Source: Halanaerobiales bacterium
Lineage (GTDB): Bacteria > Bacillota > Halanaerobiia > Halanaerobiales > JADQBU01
DNA length: 15,381 bases
Direction: 5' to 3'
Assembly (NCBI GenBank): GCA_016278435.1
Contig: JADQBU010000113.1
Coordinates: 1-15,381, forward strand
The translations under genes were made by a program, and so were the position numbers. How positions within the stretch are numbered: position 1 is the stretch's first letter; each line of letters starts with the position of its first letter. Shown piece after piece: positions 1-6,201 of the stretch. Under the pieces are notes generated by a model. The model saw only the letters and a list, made by a program, of their open reading frames with translations, was not told the origin of the DNA and searched no databases.

Positions 1-393
1 TATTTTTTTACCCTCATACTCAACTAAAAAAGATACTCCCCTGTCCGTACTGCCCAGAGTTCGTATGGAAATTTCAGGAAGGTCAATTTTCTGGTCTTCA
101 TCAAGATAGTGATAGTTCTCCCCTTTACCACCACTGACATCACTGCTCAGAATATACTGTATCTCCGGATTTTCTTCCTGCCAGCTGAAGATCACGGGAT
201 TAAAGTGGTCACCATGGCTGTGAGAAACAAAGACATAGGCCTGTTCTTTGTTAGAAAAATCTTTAGCTGATATTACCCCGGCAGTTTTTTCTCGTACACC
301 ACCTTCAGGGCTATCTTGATAATAATCAAAAACCATTAGACAATCATCTGTCTCCAGAGCAACACCACTATGATATAGATGATAAATCTTCAT
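1..393 (-). CDS. Metallo-beta-lactamase-fold hydrolase, 3' part cut off by window edge
   Basis: The frame is open from an ATG at 391-393 to the left edge, giving 131 N-terminal residues starting MKIYHLYHSGVALETDD. Residues 57-63 are SHSHGDH, the HxHxDH zinc-binding signature of the metallo-beta-lactamase fold, preceded by the usual hydrophobic strand (YVFV). The short N-terminus before this motif, and the absence of a signal peptide, fit the UlaG-like/Lactamase_B_3 type of cytoplasmic hydrolase. The substrate cannot be told, because the second metal-binding half lies outside the window. A good ribosome site (GAGGGGGAT) sits about five bases before the ATG. It follows the FBP aldolase/phosphatase gene on the same strand but is separated from it by a terminator and about 550 bases, so it is probably transcribed on its own. 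Confidence 0.85.
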   Translation of the reverse strand, partial: MKIYHLYHSGVALETDDCLMVFDYYQDSPEGGVREKTAGVISAKDFSNKEQAYVFVSHSHGDHFNPVIFSWQEENPEIQYILSSDVSGGKGENYHYLDEDQKIDLPEISIRTLGSTDRGVSFLVEYEGKKI

Positions 394-431
394 AAAAATC
401 CCCCTCGTCTTATTAGTTCGTTCTCCTTCAT

Positions 432-472
432 AGTATAGTCAGATCCAATTCGGAGAAAGACCGGTAGACTCC
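432..472 (-). promoter_or_regulatory. Candidate promoter and operator for the metallo-hydrolase
   Basis: Reading on the minus strand, TATACT (432-437) is a five-of-six match to a -10 box about 40 bases upstream of the start codon. No good -35 is visible, but the place where it should lie is covered by an imperfect palindrome, GGAG...ACCGGT...CTCC (452-472), that could be an activator or repressor site. This is inference from sequence only. Confidence 0.25.
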
Positions 473-630
473 TGACAAAACTGGTACCCTTCTTGAACAG
501 TCCTGGCCTACTTTTATCAACATAAATTAATATAATGACCCAGATAAACTTAATTCATTAATCCAGCTTATTTTTCCACTAATAAATTAAATTATCGAAC
601 AATCCTCAAAATCCTGCAAATTCATTACAC

Positions 631-675
631 AAAAAATCCCCGGGAACCAGATATTAACTGGCAGCCCGGGGATTT
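631..675 (-). terminator. Intrinsic terminator of the RpiR-FBP transcript
   Basis: AAATCCCCGGG (634-644) pairs perfectly with CCCGGGGATTT (665-675), an 11-bp stem; the 20-base loop holds a further CCAG/CTGG pair (647-650 with 658-661). On the minus strand the hairpin runs straight into six T residues (complement of 631-636). On the plus strand the following sequence is only partly T-rich (TTATTCATT), so minus is the working direction. It lies about 270 bases past the FBP gene, beyond the compound palindrome. Confidence 0.8.
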
Positions 676-700
676 ATTCATTAACATTTAAGTTTTTAAA

Positions 701-949
701 TAACTCAACTTTCGGAGTTAATATACGGTAGCCAGGTTAGCCATATTCTGAACGAACATTATAAAAAGCTCCAGCATCGCAGTGAAAGTAAGGAGCGATC
801 AACCAATTTTGTCCGAACGAAGTAAAACAGAGTGAGTTTAATTGGTTGCGACAAACTTGAACGAGAAGCTGGGGATTAGCTTTTTTTCGTAAGTGAAGCT
901 ATGGCTAACCTGGTGTCGTATCCAGTTTACATCACCGAAAGTTGAGTTA
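701..949. repeat. Long compound intergenic palindrome (element A)
   Basis: Nested inverted repeats: TAACTCAACTTTCGG (701-715) is an exact inverted match of 935-949; CCAGGTTAGCCATA (732-745) of 900-913; AAAAAGCT (763-770) of 878-885; AACCAATT (801-808) of 840-847. The innermost loop contains GAACGAAGTAAAACAGAG (814-831), and TGAACGAA-like words recur at 749-757 and 857-865. The outer right arm includes the stop codon of the FBP gene (947-949). A local alternative hairpin TAACTC/GAGTTA (701-706 with 715-720) competes with the outer stem. The loop motif is shared with the two elements at 3125-3347, so this is probably one member of a genome-wide family. Whether it acts as DNA or as RNA is unknown. 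Confidence 0.75.
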
Positions 950-2044
950 AATAATATTTACAAAGCGCTCATTCAAATTATCCTTGACCTGGGGAAGGGT
1001 GGTATATTCCATCTCTTCTAAGTGTAAGCGGTGAGGTTCAAAAGGACCCAGCCTCCGCATATAATCGGCAATTTCATTGGCCTTTTCCCGGGCTCGGTCA
1101 AAGGCAGGGTCGTCAAAGAGATCCTTTGGTCCCTGCAGTTTTCCTTCATTTATCTGGAAACCAAGGGCAGTTACCCGGGGTGGCCCGTCAAACCTGGTTG
1201 GAGTTGACTGTTCTCTGGGAACCGGCATCAGTGGTCCGGTATGGGAACCGCGCATCCAGCCATTTACCAGATGTGGGAAAGAAAATGGTTCAAGTACTTC
1301 TCCAACAGCAGGTAAACCCTTCTGACATCTTACAATACATACCGGATCATCCTTGCCCACATACTTTCCGGCAATATAATTTAATTTCTGGGTTGAAGAC
1401 GAAGAAGCTATATCTCCAGTTTCTCGTGAATATATTGCTTTAATACAGTATCTACTTGGTGCCCCGATCAAAACAAGAAGATCATAAATTTCTTCAGGGG
1501 CTGACATCATTATCTTCTGATCTTTCTTTAAATCTATCACTTCAAAGTTAAATCCCCGGTGCATGCTGGGGTCTATAACCAATCCCGAGGTATTAAAGGG
1601 ATCAGCAAATATCTTGTATAATGGAAAATTCCAGGCCCCCGGTTCGGTCTTATCAGCGGCAAATATTATCACCGGTTCACTGGGGCGCTCAATAAATTCC
1701 ATTTCGGCCACACCTAGCCCCATTCCCTTGAGATTTCCAGAAAAGGTATCCTTTAAAAGGTCCTGCCCTGCTCCATACAATTTCATATCTTTAGCTGTTT
1801 CAGTAACATGTTTAAAACATTCCCAGGAGAGGCTGTGTATTTTTTCCGAAACAGCCCCCATTTTGTGGGTCATAATTAGATTAACATCATCACCAACATA
1901 AGAAATCTTAAAATCAATAAGAAGATCCCGGCTTTCTTCCCTTAAAAATTCCTCAGCACTGGTCAGTAAATTCTCATGTACTCCGCTGTGTCCCACAAAA
2001 CCCCCAACATCTGCCTTGATAACCGAGAGAGTTAATTTGTTCAA
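947..2044 (-). CDS. fbp: Fructose-1,6-bisphosphate aldolase/phosphatase, archaeal type
   Basis: Bifunctional gluconeogenic enzyme (class V FBPase) that condenses triose phosphates to fructose 1,6-bisphosphate and then dephosphorylates it to fructose 6-phosphate in one active site. With the TTG start at 2042-2044 the protein has 365 residues, normal for the family, and begins MNKLTLSVIKADVGGFVGH. Metal and catalytic residues align with those described for the Sulfolobus/Thermoproteus enzymes: D12 and H19, D52-D53 (YVGDD), Q94, D131-K132 (ADK), Tyr228 and the Schiff-base Lys231 in YVGKDDP, Q241, D286 in RFDGPP, and Tyr347. A frame-compatible GTG at 2114-2116 would add 24 residues (MFRRKVSTIF...) but has its G-run directly against the start codon, whereas the TTG has AGGGGGGAAGA upstream. 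The gene follows the RpiR regulator on the same strand and ends inside a palindrome arm. Family assignment is very secure; the start is likely. Confidence 0.95.
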   Translation of the reverse strand: MNKLTLSVIKADVGGFVGHSGVHENLLTSAEEFLREESRDLLIDFKISYVGDDVNLIMTHKMGAVSEKIHSLSWECFKHVTETAKDMKLYGAGQDLLKDTFSGNLKGMGLGVAEMEFIERPSEPVIIFAADKTEPGAWNFPLYKIFADPFNTSGLVIDPSMHRGFNFEVIDLKKDQKIMMSAPEEIYDLLVLIGAPSRYCIKAIYSRETGDIASSSSTQKLNYIAGKYVGKDDPVCIVRCQKGLPAVGEVLEPFSFPHLVNGWMRGSHTGPLMPVPREQSTPTRFDGPPRVTALGFQINEGKLQGPKDLFDDPAFDRAREKANEIADYMRRLGPFEPHRLHLEEMEYTTLPQVKDNLNERFVNII

Positions 2045-2050
2045 GTTTTT

Positions 2051-2061
2051 TCTTCCCCCCT
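2051..2061 (-). promoter_or_regulatory. Ribosome binding site that decides the TTG start of fbp
   Basis: On the minus strand AGGGGGGAAGA lies six bases before TTG (2042-2044), with the G-run about ten bases before it. The conserved family N-terminus begins directly at this TTG, which argues against the upstream GTG. Confidence 0.6.
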
Positions 2062-2123
2062 GAAATAGTTTTAAGATTTTCTCCCCGAAAATAGTACTAA
2101 CTTTTCTTCTAAACACCCCCTGT

Positions 2124-2987
2124 CTAAAGTTTATTTCTCTGGAGAATGATTCCTGATTTATTTAATGCTGCAACCGTATTTTGATAACTGGCTGCAGTTA
2201 CCCCCAGGAAAAGAATATCTAAAATAGCCTGCTGGGCTAATCTTGAAGCAAGGTCACTTCCTTTTAATGGCGTATTACTGGTACCATAGGAAGTCAATAA
2301 ATTTATATCAGCCATATCTGTAATCAGTGTACCCAGATTAGAGGTAACCGAAATGATTTTAGTTCCTTCCCCTTTGGCAACCTCCAGGGCTTCGATGATT
2401 TCCCTGGTTCTACCGGAATAGGAAATGGCGATTATCAGATCATCTTTATTGACAAAAGAGCTGACCATCTTCTGACTGTGGACATCGGTTATAGCTTCAG
2501 CCTGGAAATTAATTCTTTTAAATTTTAATTCTGCCCCACGGGCCACAATTCCTGATGAACCATAACCAAAGAAATAAATTCTTTTACTATTTAAAATCAT
2601 ATCTATACAATTTTTGATTTTATCTTCTTCCAATAGTTTTTCTGTATTATCCAGGGTATATTTATAGGTCTGAAACATTTTTTTGACTATCGTTTTGATA
2701 TCATCATTGGCCTTGATTTCACCATAGATATGCATCCTCTCACTTCTATCTTCTCCTGATTCAGATTGAGCAAGCCTGATCTTTAGCTCCTGATAACCAG
2801 AAAAGCCCACCCGCTGACAAAGCTTAACTATAGTAGCTTCACTTACGCCGGCTTCCTTGGCCAGTCTTGTAATCGACAGATGAATAACTTTTTCTCTATG
2901 GGCCAGAATATAATCTGCAACCTTACGTTCGGCCGGATTCAATTGATTAAGATAGTTTTCAATCTTTAATATACCGTTATTTACCAT
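2124..2987 (-). CDS. MurR/RpiR family transcriptional regulator (HTH-SIS)
   Basis: 287 residues, typical length for the family. The N-terminal HTH_6 domain covers about residues 1-77, with the helix-turn-helix in SITRLAKEAGVSEATIVKLC (38-57) followed by RVGFSGYQELKIRL. A linker leads to a SIS sugar-phosphate-binding domain, about residues 107-250, with FGYGSSG (140-146) and ISYSGRTREI (188-197). Such proteins bind a phosphorylated sugar or amino sugar and control catabolic or gluconeogenic genes. The ATG at 2985-2987 has AGGAAGTGAT six bases upstream. The FBP aldolase/phosphatase starts within 80 bases downstream (7 bases if the longer start is used), so the two are probably co-transcribed, and a hexose or triose phosphate is a reasonable guess for the effector. 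No operator could be identified. Confidence 0.94.
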   Translation of the reverse strand: MVNNGILKIENYLNQLNPAERKVADYILAHREKVIHLSITRLAKEAGVSEATIVKLCQRVGFSGYQELKIRLAQSESGEDRSERMHIYGEIKANDDIKTIVKKMFQTYKYTLDNTEKLLEEDKIKNCIDMILNSKRIYFFGYGSSGIVARGAELKFKRINFQAEAITDVHSQKMVSSFVNKDDLIIAISYSGRTREIIEALEVAKGEGTKIISVTSNLGTLITDMADINLLTSYGTSNTPLKGSDLASRLAQQAILDILFLGVTAASYQNTVAALNKSGIILQRNKL

Positions 2988-3124
2988 TAATAATCACTTC
3001 CTATCACCTTTCATACTTAGACTTATTCAACACCAAAATAAAAATTCCTTTTTTTATTTAATTTTTTAAAAAAATTTTTTTACTACATGTCCAAAAAACC
3101 ATTCCCCTGCAAAATTGATTGTTT
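2988..3124 (-). promoter_or_regulatory. AT-rich upstream region of the RpiR gene
   Basis: The regulator must be transcribed from here or from readthrough through the palindromes. The stretch contains long alternating A and T tracts (3060-3081, T6 A7 T7), likely to be bent DNA or an UP-like element. No clear -35/-10 pair is seen; TTGGTG/TATGAA at a 15-base spacing is too weak to call. Confidence 0.3.
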
Positions 3125-3239
3125 GATTTTTTAACCTAGATGAGAATAATTTCTCTGAATGAAGTTAAGCGAAGAGCGTTGAATGAAGAGGGATTATTCT
3201 CATCCATTGAGTAAAGGGAAATTATTACTGAACGAATTT
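3125..3239. repeat. Palindromic element B, first unit of a tandem pair
   Basis: The unit begins GATTTTTTAACC (3125-3136). GATGAGAATAATTTCTCT (3139-3156) pairs with AGAGGGATTATTCTCATC (3187-3204): all 18 positions pair in plus-strand RNA with two U-G wobbles, while minus-strand RNA would have two A-C mismatches. The loop contains GAATGAAGTTAAGCGAAG. After the stem comes CATTGAGTAAAG and a degenerate second copy of the right arm (GGGAAATTATTACT, 3216-3229), then TGAACGAA. The next unit starts 115 bases downstream with the same GATTTTTTAACC. Confidence 0.75.
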
Positions 3240-3347
3240 GATTTTTTAACCCAGAGGAGAATACTTTTCCTGGAGCGAAGCTAAGCGACAGCATTGAGCG
3301 AAGGAAAGGTATTCTCCTCCATTGAGCGAAGGGAAAGTATTCTCCTA
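3240..3347. repeat. Palindromic element C, second unit of the tandem pair
   Basis: Same layout as the preceding unit. GAGGAGAATACTTTTCCT (3254-3271) pairs with AGGAAAGGTATTCTCCTC (3302-3319), 18 of 18 with one U-G wobble in plus-strand RNA. The loop contains GAGCGAAGCTAAGCGACAG. It is followed by CATTGAGCGAAG and a second copy of the right arm, GGGAAAGTATTCTCC (3331-3345), which could compete for the same left arm. Relative to element B, four stem positions differ on both arms so that pairing is kept. The last arm copy runs into the stop codon of the ferritin-VIT1 gene. Confidence 0.78.
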
Positions 3348-4232
3348 AATATCGACACCGATAAACACTCTAATCAACAGCCCTATCAAGAAGGAAATGA
3401 AGGCAACCCCGATACTGATAGAGGCCATCTCCAGAAATCTCTTCTTAAAATTTAAATCCCTGGCAATAGCTATGTAAAAGTTAAAGACCAGGATAATCAG
3501 TATTCCTACTACTATCGTCATAATTAAAGCCAGGAGATAATTACCAACCAGTAAGTAAGGTAATACCAGGAGGACAACGGTGATTATATAGGCTACACCT
3601 GTATAGATTGAAGATTTCAGGGCCTGATCATTACCCTCCGACTTACTTGAAAGATACTCAGATGCCCCCATTGAAAGTGAAGCAGCTATCCCGGTAATCA
3701 CACCGGTCAAAGCGATTAGATCTGTATTTTTGAGAGCAAAGCTTAATCCGGCCAGGGTACCGGTCAACTCCACCAGGGCATCGTTAAGGCCGAGAACTAT
3801 CGACCCTATATACTGCAGATGTTCTTCCTCCAGCAGATTAATAAGTTCATGCTCATGCTCTTCTTCCTCAATCATTATTTTCTCTGCCTCAGGAATAATA
3901 CTTATTATTTTGCTATAGGTAACCTGGGCATTCTCCTCTCCTCTTTCCATTAATTTGATCCCAAATGTCAAGCCGAAGATTACCGAAATCCAGTAATAGA
4001 AAAGAATCTTCCACCGTTTGGCCCGGGGACTCTCCTGGCTGTAGTTTTTCCAGAAATAATAATGCTCTCTCTCATCCCGGGCAATATCCTTCAGAACCTT
4101 TTTATTTCCAACACCTTTTGTCCGGGACGCAAGTTTATTATAAATATGATATTCAGTAATCTCATCCCGCTGGAAAGCAAGAATCTTTTCTACAGTCTCC
4201 TGGTCCAGTTCTTTAGCTATTTCTTTCTCCAT
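3345..4232 (-). CDS. Ferritin-like/VIT1 fusion membrane protein (MbfA-like iron transporter)
   Basis: 295 residues. The N-terminal half is a rubrerythrin/ferritin-like four-helix bundle with candidate di-iron ligands: E24/E27 (DEITEYHIY), E54-x-x-H57 (EREH) and the cluster EEEEHEHEL at 122-130, which provides another ExxH. From about residue 143 the VIT1/CCC1 domain begins with VLGLNDALVELTGTLAG and contains about five hydrophobic segments, with SMGASEYLSSKSE at 187-199. VIT1/CCC1 proteins move Fe2+ or Mn2+ across membranes; in the characterised fusion MbfA of alpha-proteobacteria the ferritin-like part faces the cytoplasm and the protein exports iron. That role is inferred here. The start ATG has AGGGGAGGT six bases upstream. 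It lies 31 bases after the nitroreductase, probably in the same transcript. Iron export would protect an anaerobe during oxygen exposure. Confidence 0.92.
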   Translation of the reverse strand: MEKEIAKELDQETVEKILAFQRDEITEYHIYNKLASRTKGVGNKKVLKDIARDEREHYYFWKNYSQESPRAKRWKILFYYWISVIFGLTFGIKLMERGEENAQVTYSKIISIIPEAEKIMIEEEEHEHELINLLEEEHLQYIGSIVLGLNDALVELTGTLAGLSFALKNTDLIALTGVITGIAASLSMGASEYLSSKSEGNDQALKSSIYTGVAYIITVVLLVLPYLLVGNYLLALIMTIVVGILIILVFNFYIAIARDLNFKKRFLEMASISIGVAFISFLIGLLIRVFIGVDI

Positions 4233-4263
4233 TTTTATACCTCCCCTGAAACTTAATAATACA

Positions 4264-5049
4264 TTATTTAAAACAGGCTACATCCGGCCCTTTAAGGAAC
4301 TCCCATGCTCCCTTTTTGCCTTCCTTTAAGGCACCTACCTCAATATGCAACATGGCAATCCCACAGTCCAGTTCCAGGGCTACTTTCCCGCGTGATTTCC
4401 CTTCCTTATAAACTATAATTGAATCATTCTCAACCCTGAAACGCCAGGGCTGGCGGTTGATAGCAGAAGGAGCAAGTCGGGCTGCCTGTAAAGCAGATTG
4501 TATCCACTGCGGCCAGTCCTGCTTGTAACCATCCTGGCAAAGCTCGTCTAACTCTTTACGCTGCCGGGAAGAAACCATCCTCGTTGTAATCTTTTCCCCA
4601 AGTGAGTATTGGTTTCTAACATAACCCAGGGGTGTAATAGAATATAACTGTTCATACTCTTTCAAATCCAGTTCTTCCTCTACCCGGTCAGGCCTGTAAG
4701 TACCGGCAACCCAGCAGGTCCCCAGTCCCAGGGCTGTCGCCTCCAGGATAAAACATTCACCACAATAGCCGATCTTCTCATTTATATTCTCATCTCTGGT
4801 ATCTCCGATAAAGGCAGCATAAGCAGGAGCCCCTTTAATACTTCCATATGACCCGATAAACCCCTTAAATATTTGCTCAGTATTACCTTCAACAATAACA
4901 ATTCTTGCCTCAGAAAATATTTGATTTATTTCTTCCCTGCATTCCTGTAATTCTTTTAAAGTTTCCCTGGCAATGGGTTTCTCAAGGTAATTTCTGCGTG
5001 ATTTACGCTCTTTAATGGCTTCATACCATCTTTCTACAGGTAGTTTCAT
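4264..5049 (-). CDS. Nitroreductase family protein, TM1586-like
   Basis: FMN-dependent oxidoreductase family. The protein (261 residues from this start) opens MKLPVERWYEAIKERKSRRNY, the usual phosphate-binding Arg-Ser-Arg motif of nitroreductases. The motif APSAINRQPWRF, which normally follows closely, is instead found about 190 residues later, so the order of elements is that of the TM1586_NiRdase family with rearranged halves. Between them CGECFILEATALGLGTCWV is the usual dimer-interface helix. An ATG at 5059-5061 would add four residues (MIIT) but touches the Shine-Dalgarno; GAGGATGAT is seven bases before the ATG at 5047-5049, which I prefer. Substrate is unknown; such enzymes reduce quinones, flavins or nitro compounds with NAD(P)H. 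It is followed at 31-base distance (including the stop-proximal spacer) by the ferritin-VIT1 gene. Confidence 0.9.
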   Translation of the reverse strand: MKLPVERWYEAIKERKSRRNYLEKPIARETLKELQECREEINQIFSEARIVIVEGNTEQIFKGFIGSYGSIKGAPAYAAFIGDTRDENINEKIGYCGECFILEATALGLGTCWVAGTYRPDRVEEELDLKEYEQLYSITPLGYVRNQYSLGEKITTRMVSSRQRKELDELCQDGYKQDWPQWIQSALQAARLAPSAINRQPWRFRVENDSIIVYKEGKSRGKVALELDCGIAMLHIEVGALKEGKKGAWEFLKGPDVACFK

Positions 5050-5114
5050 TGTGATTATCATCCTCTTTTATTTATTCTGATTCTTACCCCTCTGACAAGA
5101 TCTCAAAATCTGTT

Positions 5115-5143
5115 ATTTAATATTGGTATTAAGTATATTTCAA
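5115..5143 (-). promoter_or_regulatory. Candidate promoter of the nitroreductase/ferritin-VIT1 pair
   Basis: On the minus strand TTGAAA (5138-5143) and TTAAAT (5115-5120) are separated by 17 bases, five and four matches out of six to the sigma-70 consensus. It sits in the 100-base gap after the nitrilase gene, in which no terminator is visible, so readthrough from the nitrilase is also possible. Confidence 0.35.
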
Positions 5144-5161
5144 ACTGCAATTTTAGATTAT

Positions 5162-6022
5162 CTATTTCCCCTGGCAGAGGTCCCCGTAAAGTTCCGGCCT
5201 TCTATCCCGTAGATAATTCAGTTTTTTCCGGGACTGTTCTATATGGGTAAAATCCAGCTTCCCTCTCAGCAGGGCAAAAGGAGAATCATCGAGTTCTGCC
5301 TCAATATCCCCATAGGGATTAATTATACAGCTTTTACCAAAGTGATGGTGTGGTTTCATATCTGGTGGAAAATGTTCATCCCCACCCTTATTGACAGCAA
5401 CAATAAAAATTCCGTTTTCCAGGGCCCTGACCTTTAACTCTTCGATAAACTTCTCTCCTCTGAAACCAGCAGCTGCTACCGGCAGAAATATTACCTGTGC
5501 ACCTTTCAGAGTTAAAGATCTAATGGTTTCTGGAAAAGAACGGTCATAACAGATTAATAATCCACAGTTTACTCCCATTAGATTAAATACCGGCAAGCTA
5601 TCACCAGGAGTAAAGTAATATTTTTCAAAAGTTGTAAGTTCCCCTTCTGTAAAGCGGGGTAAATGTGTTTTATGATATTTGCCCAGCAAACCATCTCCAG
5701 GCTTGACAATAAAAGCAGTATTATAGTACCTGCTTTCTCCTCCTACAACCTCCTTTTCAAATACTGTTCCAATAATTATCACCTCATATATCTCAGCCAG
5801 TTCTGCAAAAAAATCAGTCGTCTTTCCCGGAATTTCTTCAGCCATTTTGAAGTATTCCTGGTTTCTTGTTTTTGGGAAATAAGGTGTGCTGCAGAGTTCA
5901 GACATTACAATTATATCCGGTTTTTCCTCTAAAACAGTCCTGTCCACCAGTTGCTTAACCTTATTAATATTTTCTTCATACCTGCCATTATGAGGCCCCA
6001 TCTGGATTCCTGCAATTTTCAT
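5162..6022 (-). CDS. Carbon-nitrogen hydrolase (nitrilase superfamily amidase)
   Basis: 286 residues, a single complete CN_hydrolase domain. The Glu-Lys-Cys catalytic triad is visible: E42 in MSELCSTPYF, K118 in GKYHKTHLP, and C158 in LLICYDRSFPE. The sequence resembles the branch with N-carbamoylputrescine amidase, beta-ureidopropionase and N-carbamoyl-D-amino-acid hydrolase (KYHKTHLP, FTPGD, ICYDRSFPE), so hydrolysis of an N-carbamoyl amine or an omega-amide is likely, but the substrate cannot be fixed from sequence. No signal peptide; cytoplasmic. AGGAGG lies eight to nine bases before the ATG. It is the first gene of the minus-strand run and faces away from the plus-strand island, with a 179-base divergent region between them. 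Confidence 0.93.
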   Translation of the reverse strand: MKIAGIQMGPHNGRYEENINKVKQLVDRTVLEEKPDIIVMSELCSTPYFPKTRNQEYFKMAEEIPGKTTDFFAELAEIYEVIIIGTVFEKEVVGGESRYYNTAFIVKPGDGLLGKYHKTHLPRFTEGELTTFEKYYFTPGDSLPVFNLMGVNCGLLICYDRSFPETIRSLTLKGAQVIFLPVAAAGFRGEKFIEELKVRALENGIFIVAVNKGGDEHFPPDMKPHHHFGKSCIINPYGDIEAELDDSPFALLRGKLDFTHIEQSRKKLNYLRDRRPELYGDLCQGK

Positions 6023-6201
6023 CAGAAAAACCTCCTATAATCTGGTTATATCTATATATTTAAATTAACAGCAGCTTTTTCCTGCTGATTCAGGAAAATA
6101 AAGTGACCCCTACCTGAAAAAATAGTAGAATTTTGTTGTAAAATGTGATAGTTTTAAACTGTACTTGATGTAAATATTTTCCAGGAAAGGAGGGATTTGC
6201 T
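6023..6201. promoter_or_regulatory. Divergent promoter region between the nitrilase and the GG-leader peptide
   Basis: Both flanking genes start outward from this 179-base region, so it must hold at least two promoters. Two mutually exclusive small hairpins are present: CAGCAG/CTGCTG (6069-6074 with 6082-6087) and TCCTG/CAGGA (6080-6084 with 6091-6095). A weak plus-strand pair TTGTTG (6133-6138) and TAAACT (6155-6160), 16 bases apart, is the best candidate for the peptide gene but is not convincing. Confidence 0.4.

Larger units (their letters stand above)
394..946. other. Non-coding region between the FBP enzyme and the metallo-hydrolase
   Basis: This 553-base stretch has no credible gene on either strand. 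From right to left it holds the compound palindrome (701-949), a minus-strand terminator hairpin (631-675), an AT-rich unstructured part (about 500-630), and the candidate promoter of the metallo-hydrolase (432-472). Confidence 0.7.

Noticed and set aside
701..949. Possible MITE with target-site duplication or a decayed transposase
   Set aside because: No flanking direct duplication was found outside the inverted repeats and no reading frame is present inside, so I list it only as a palindromic repeat.
3125..3347. Possible CRISPR array
   Set aside because: There are only two units, each is itself a long palindrome with a divergent stem, the inner parts are not unique spacers, and no cas genes are nearby.
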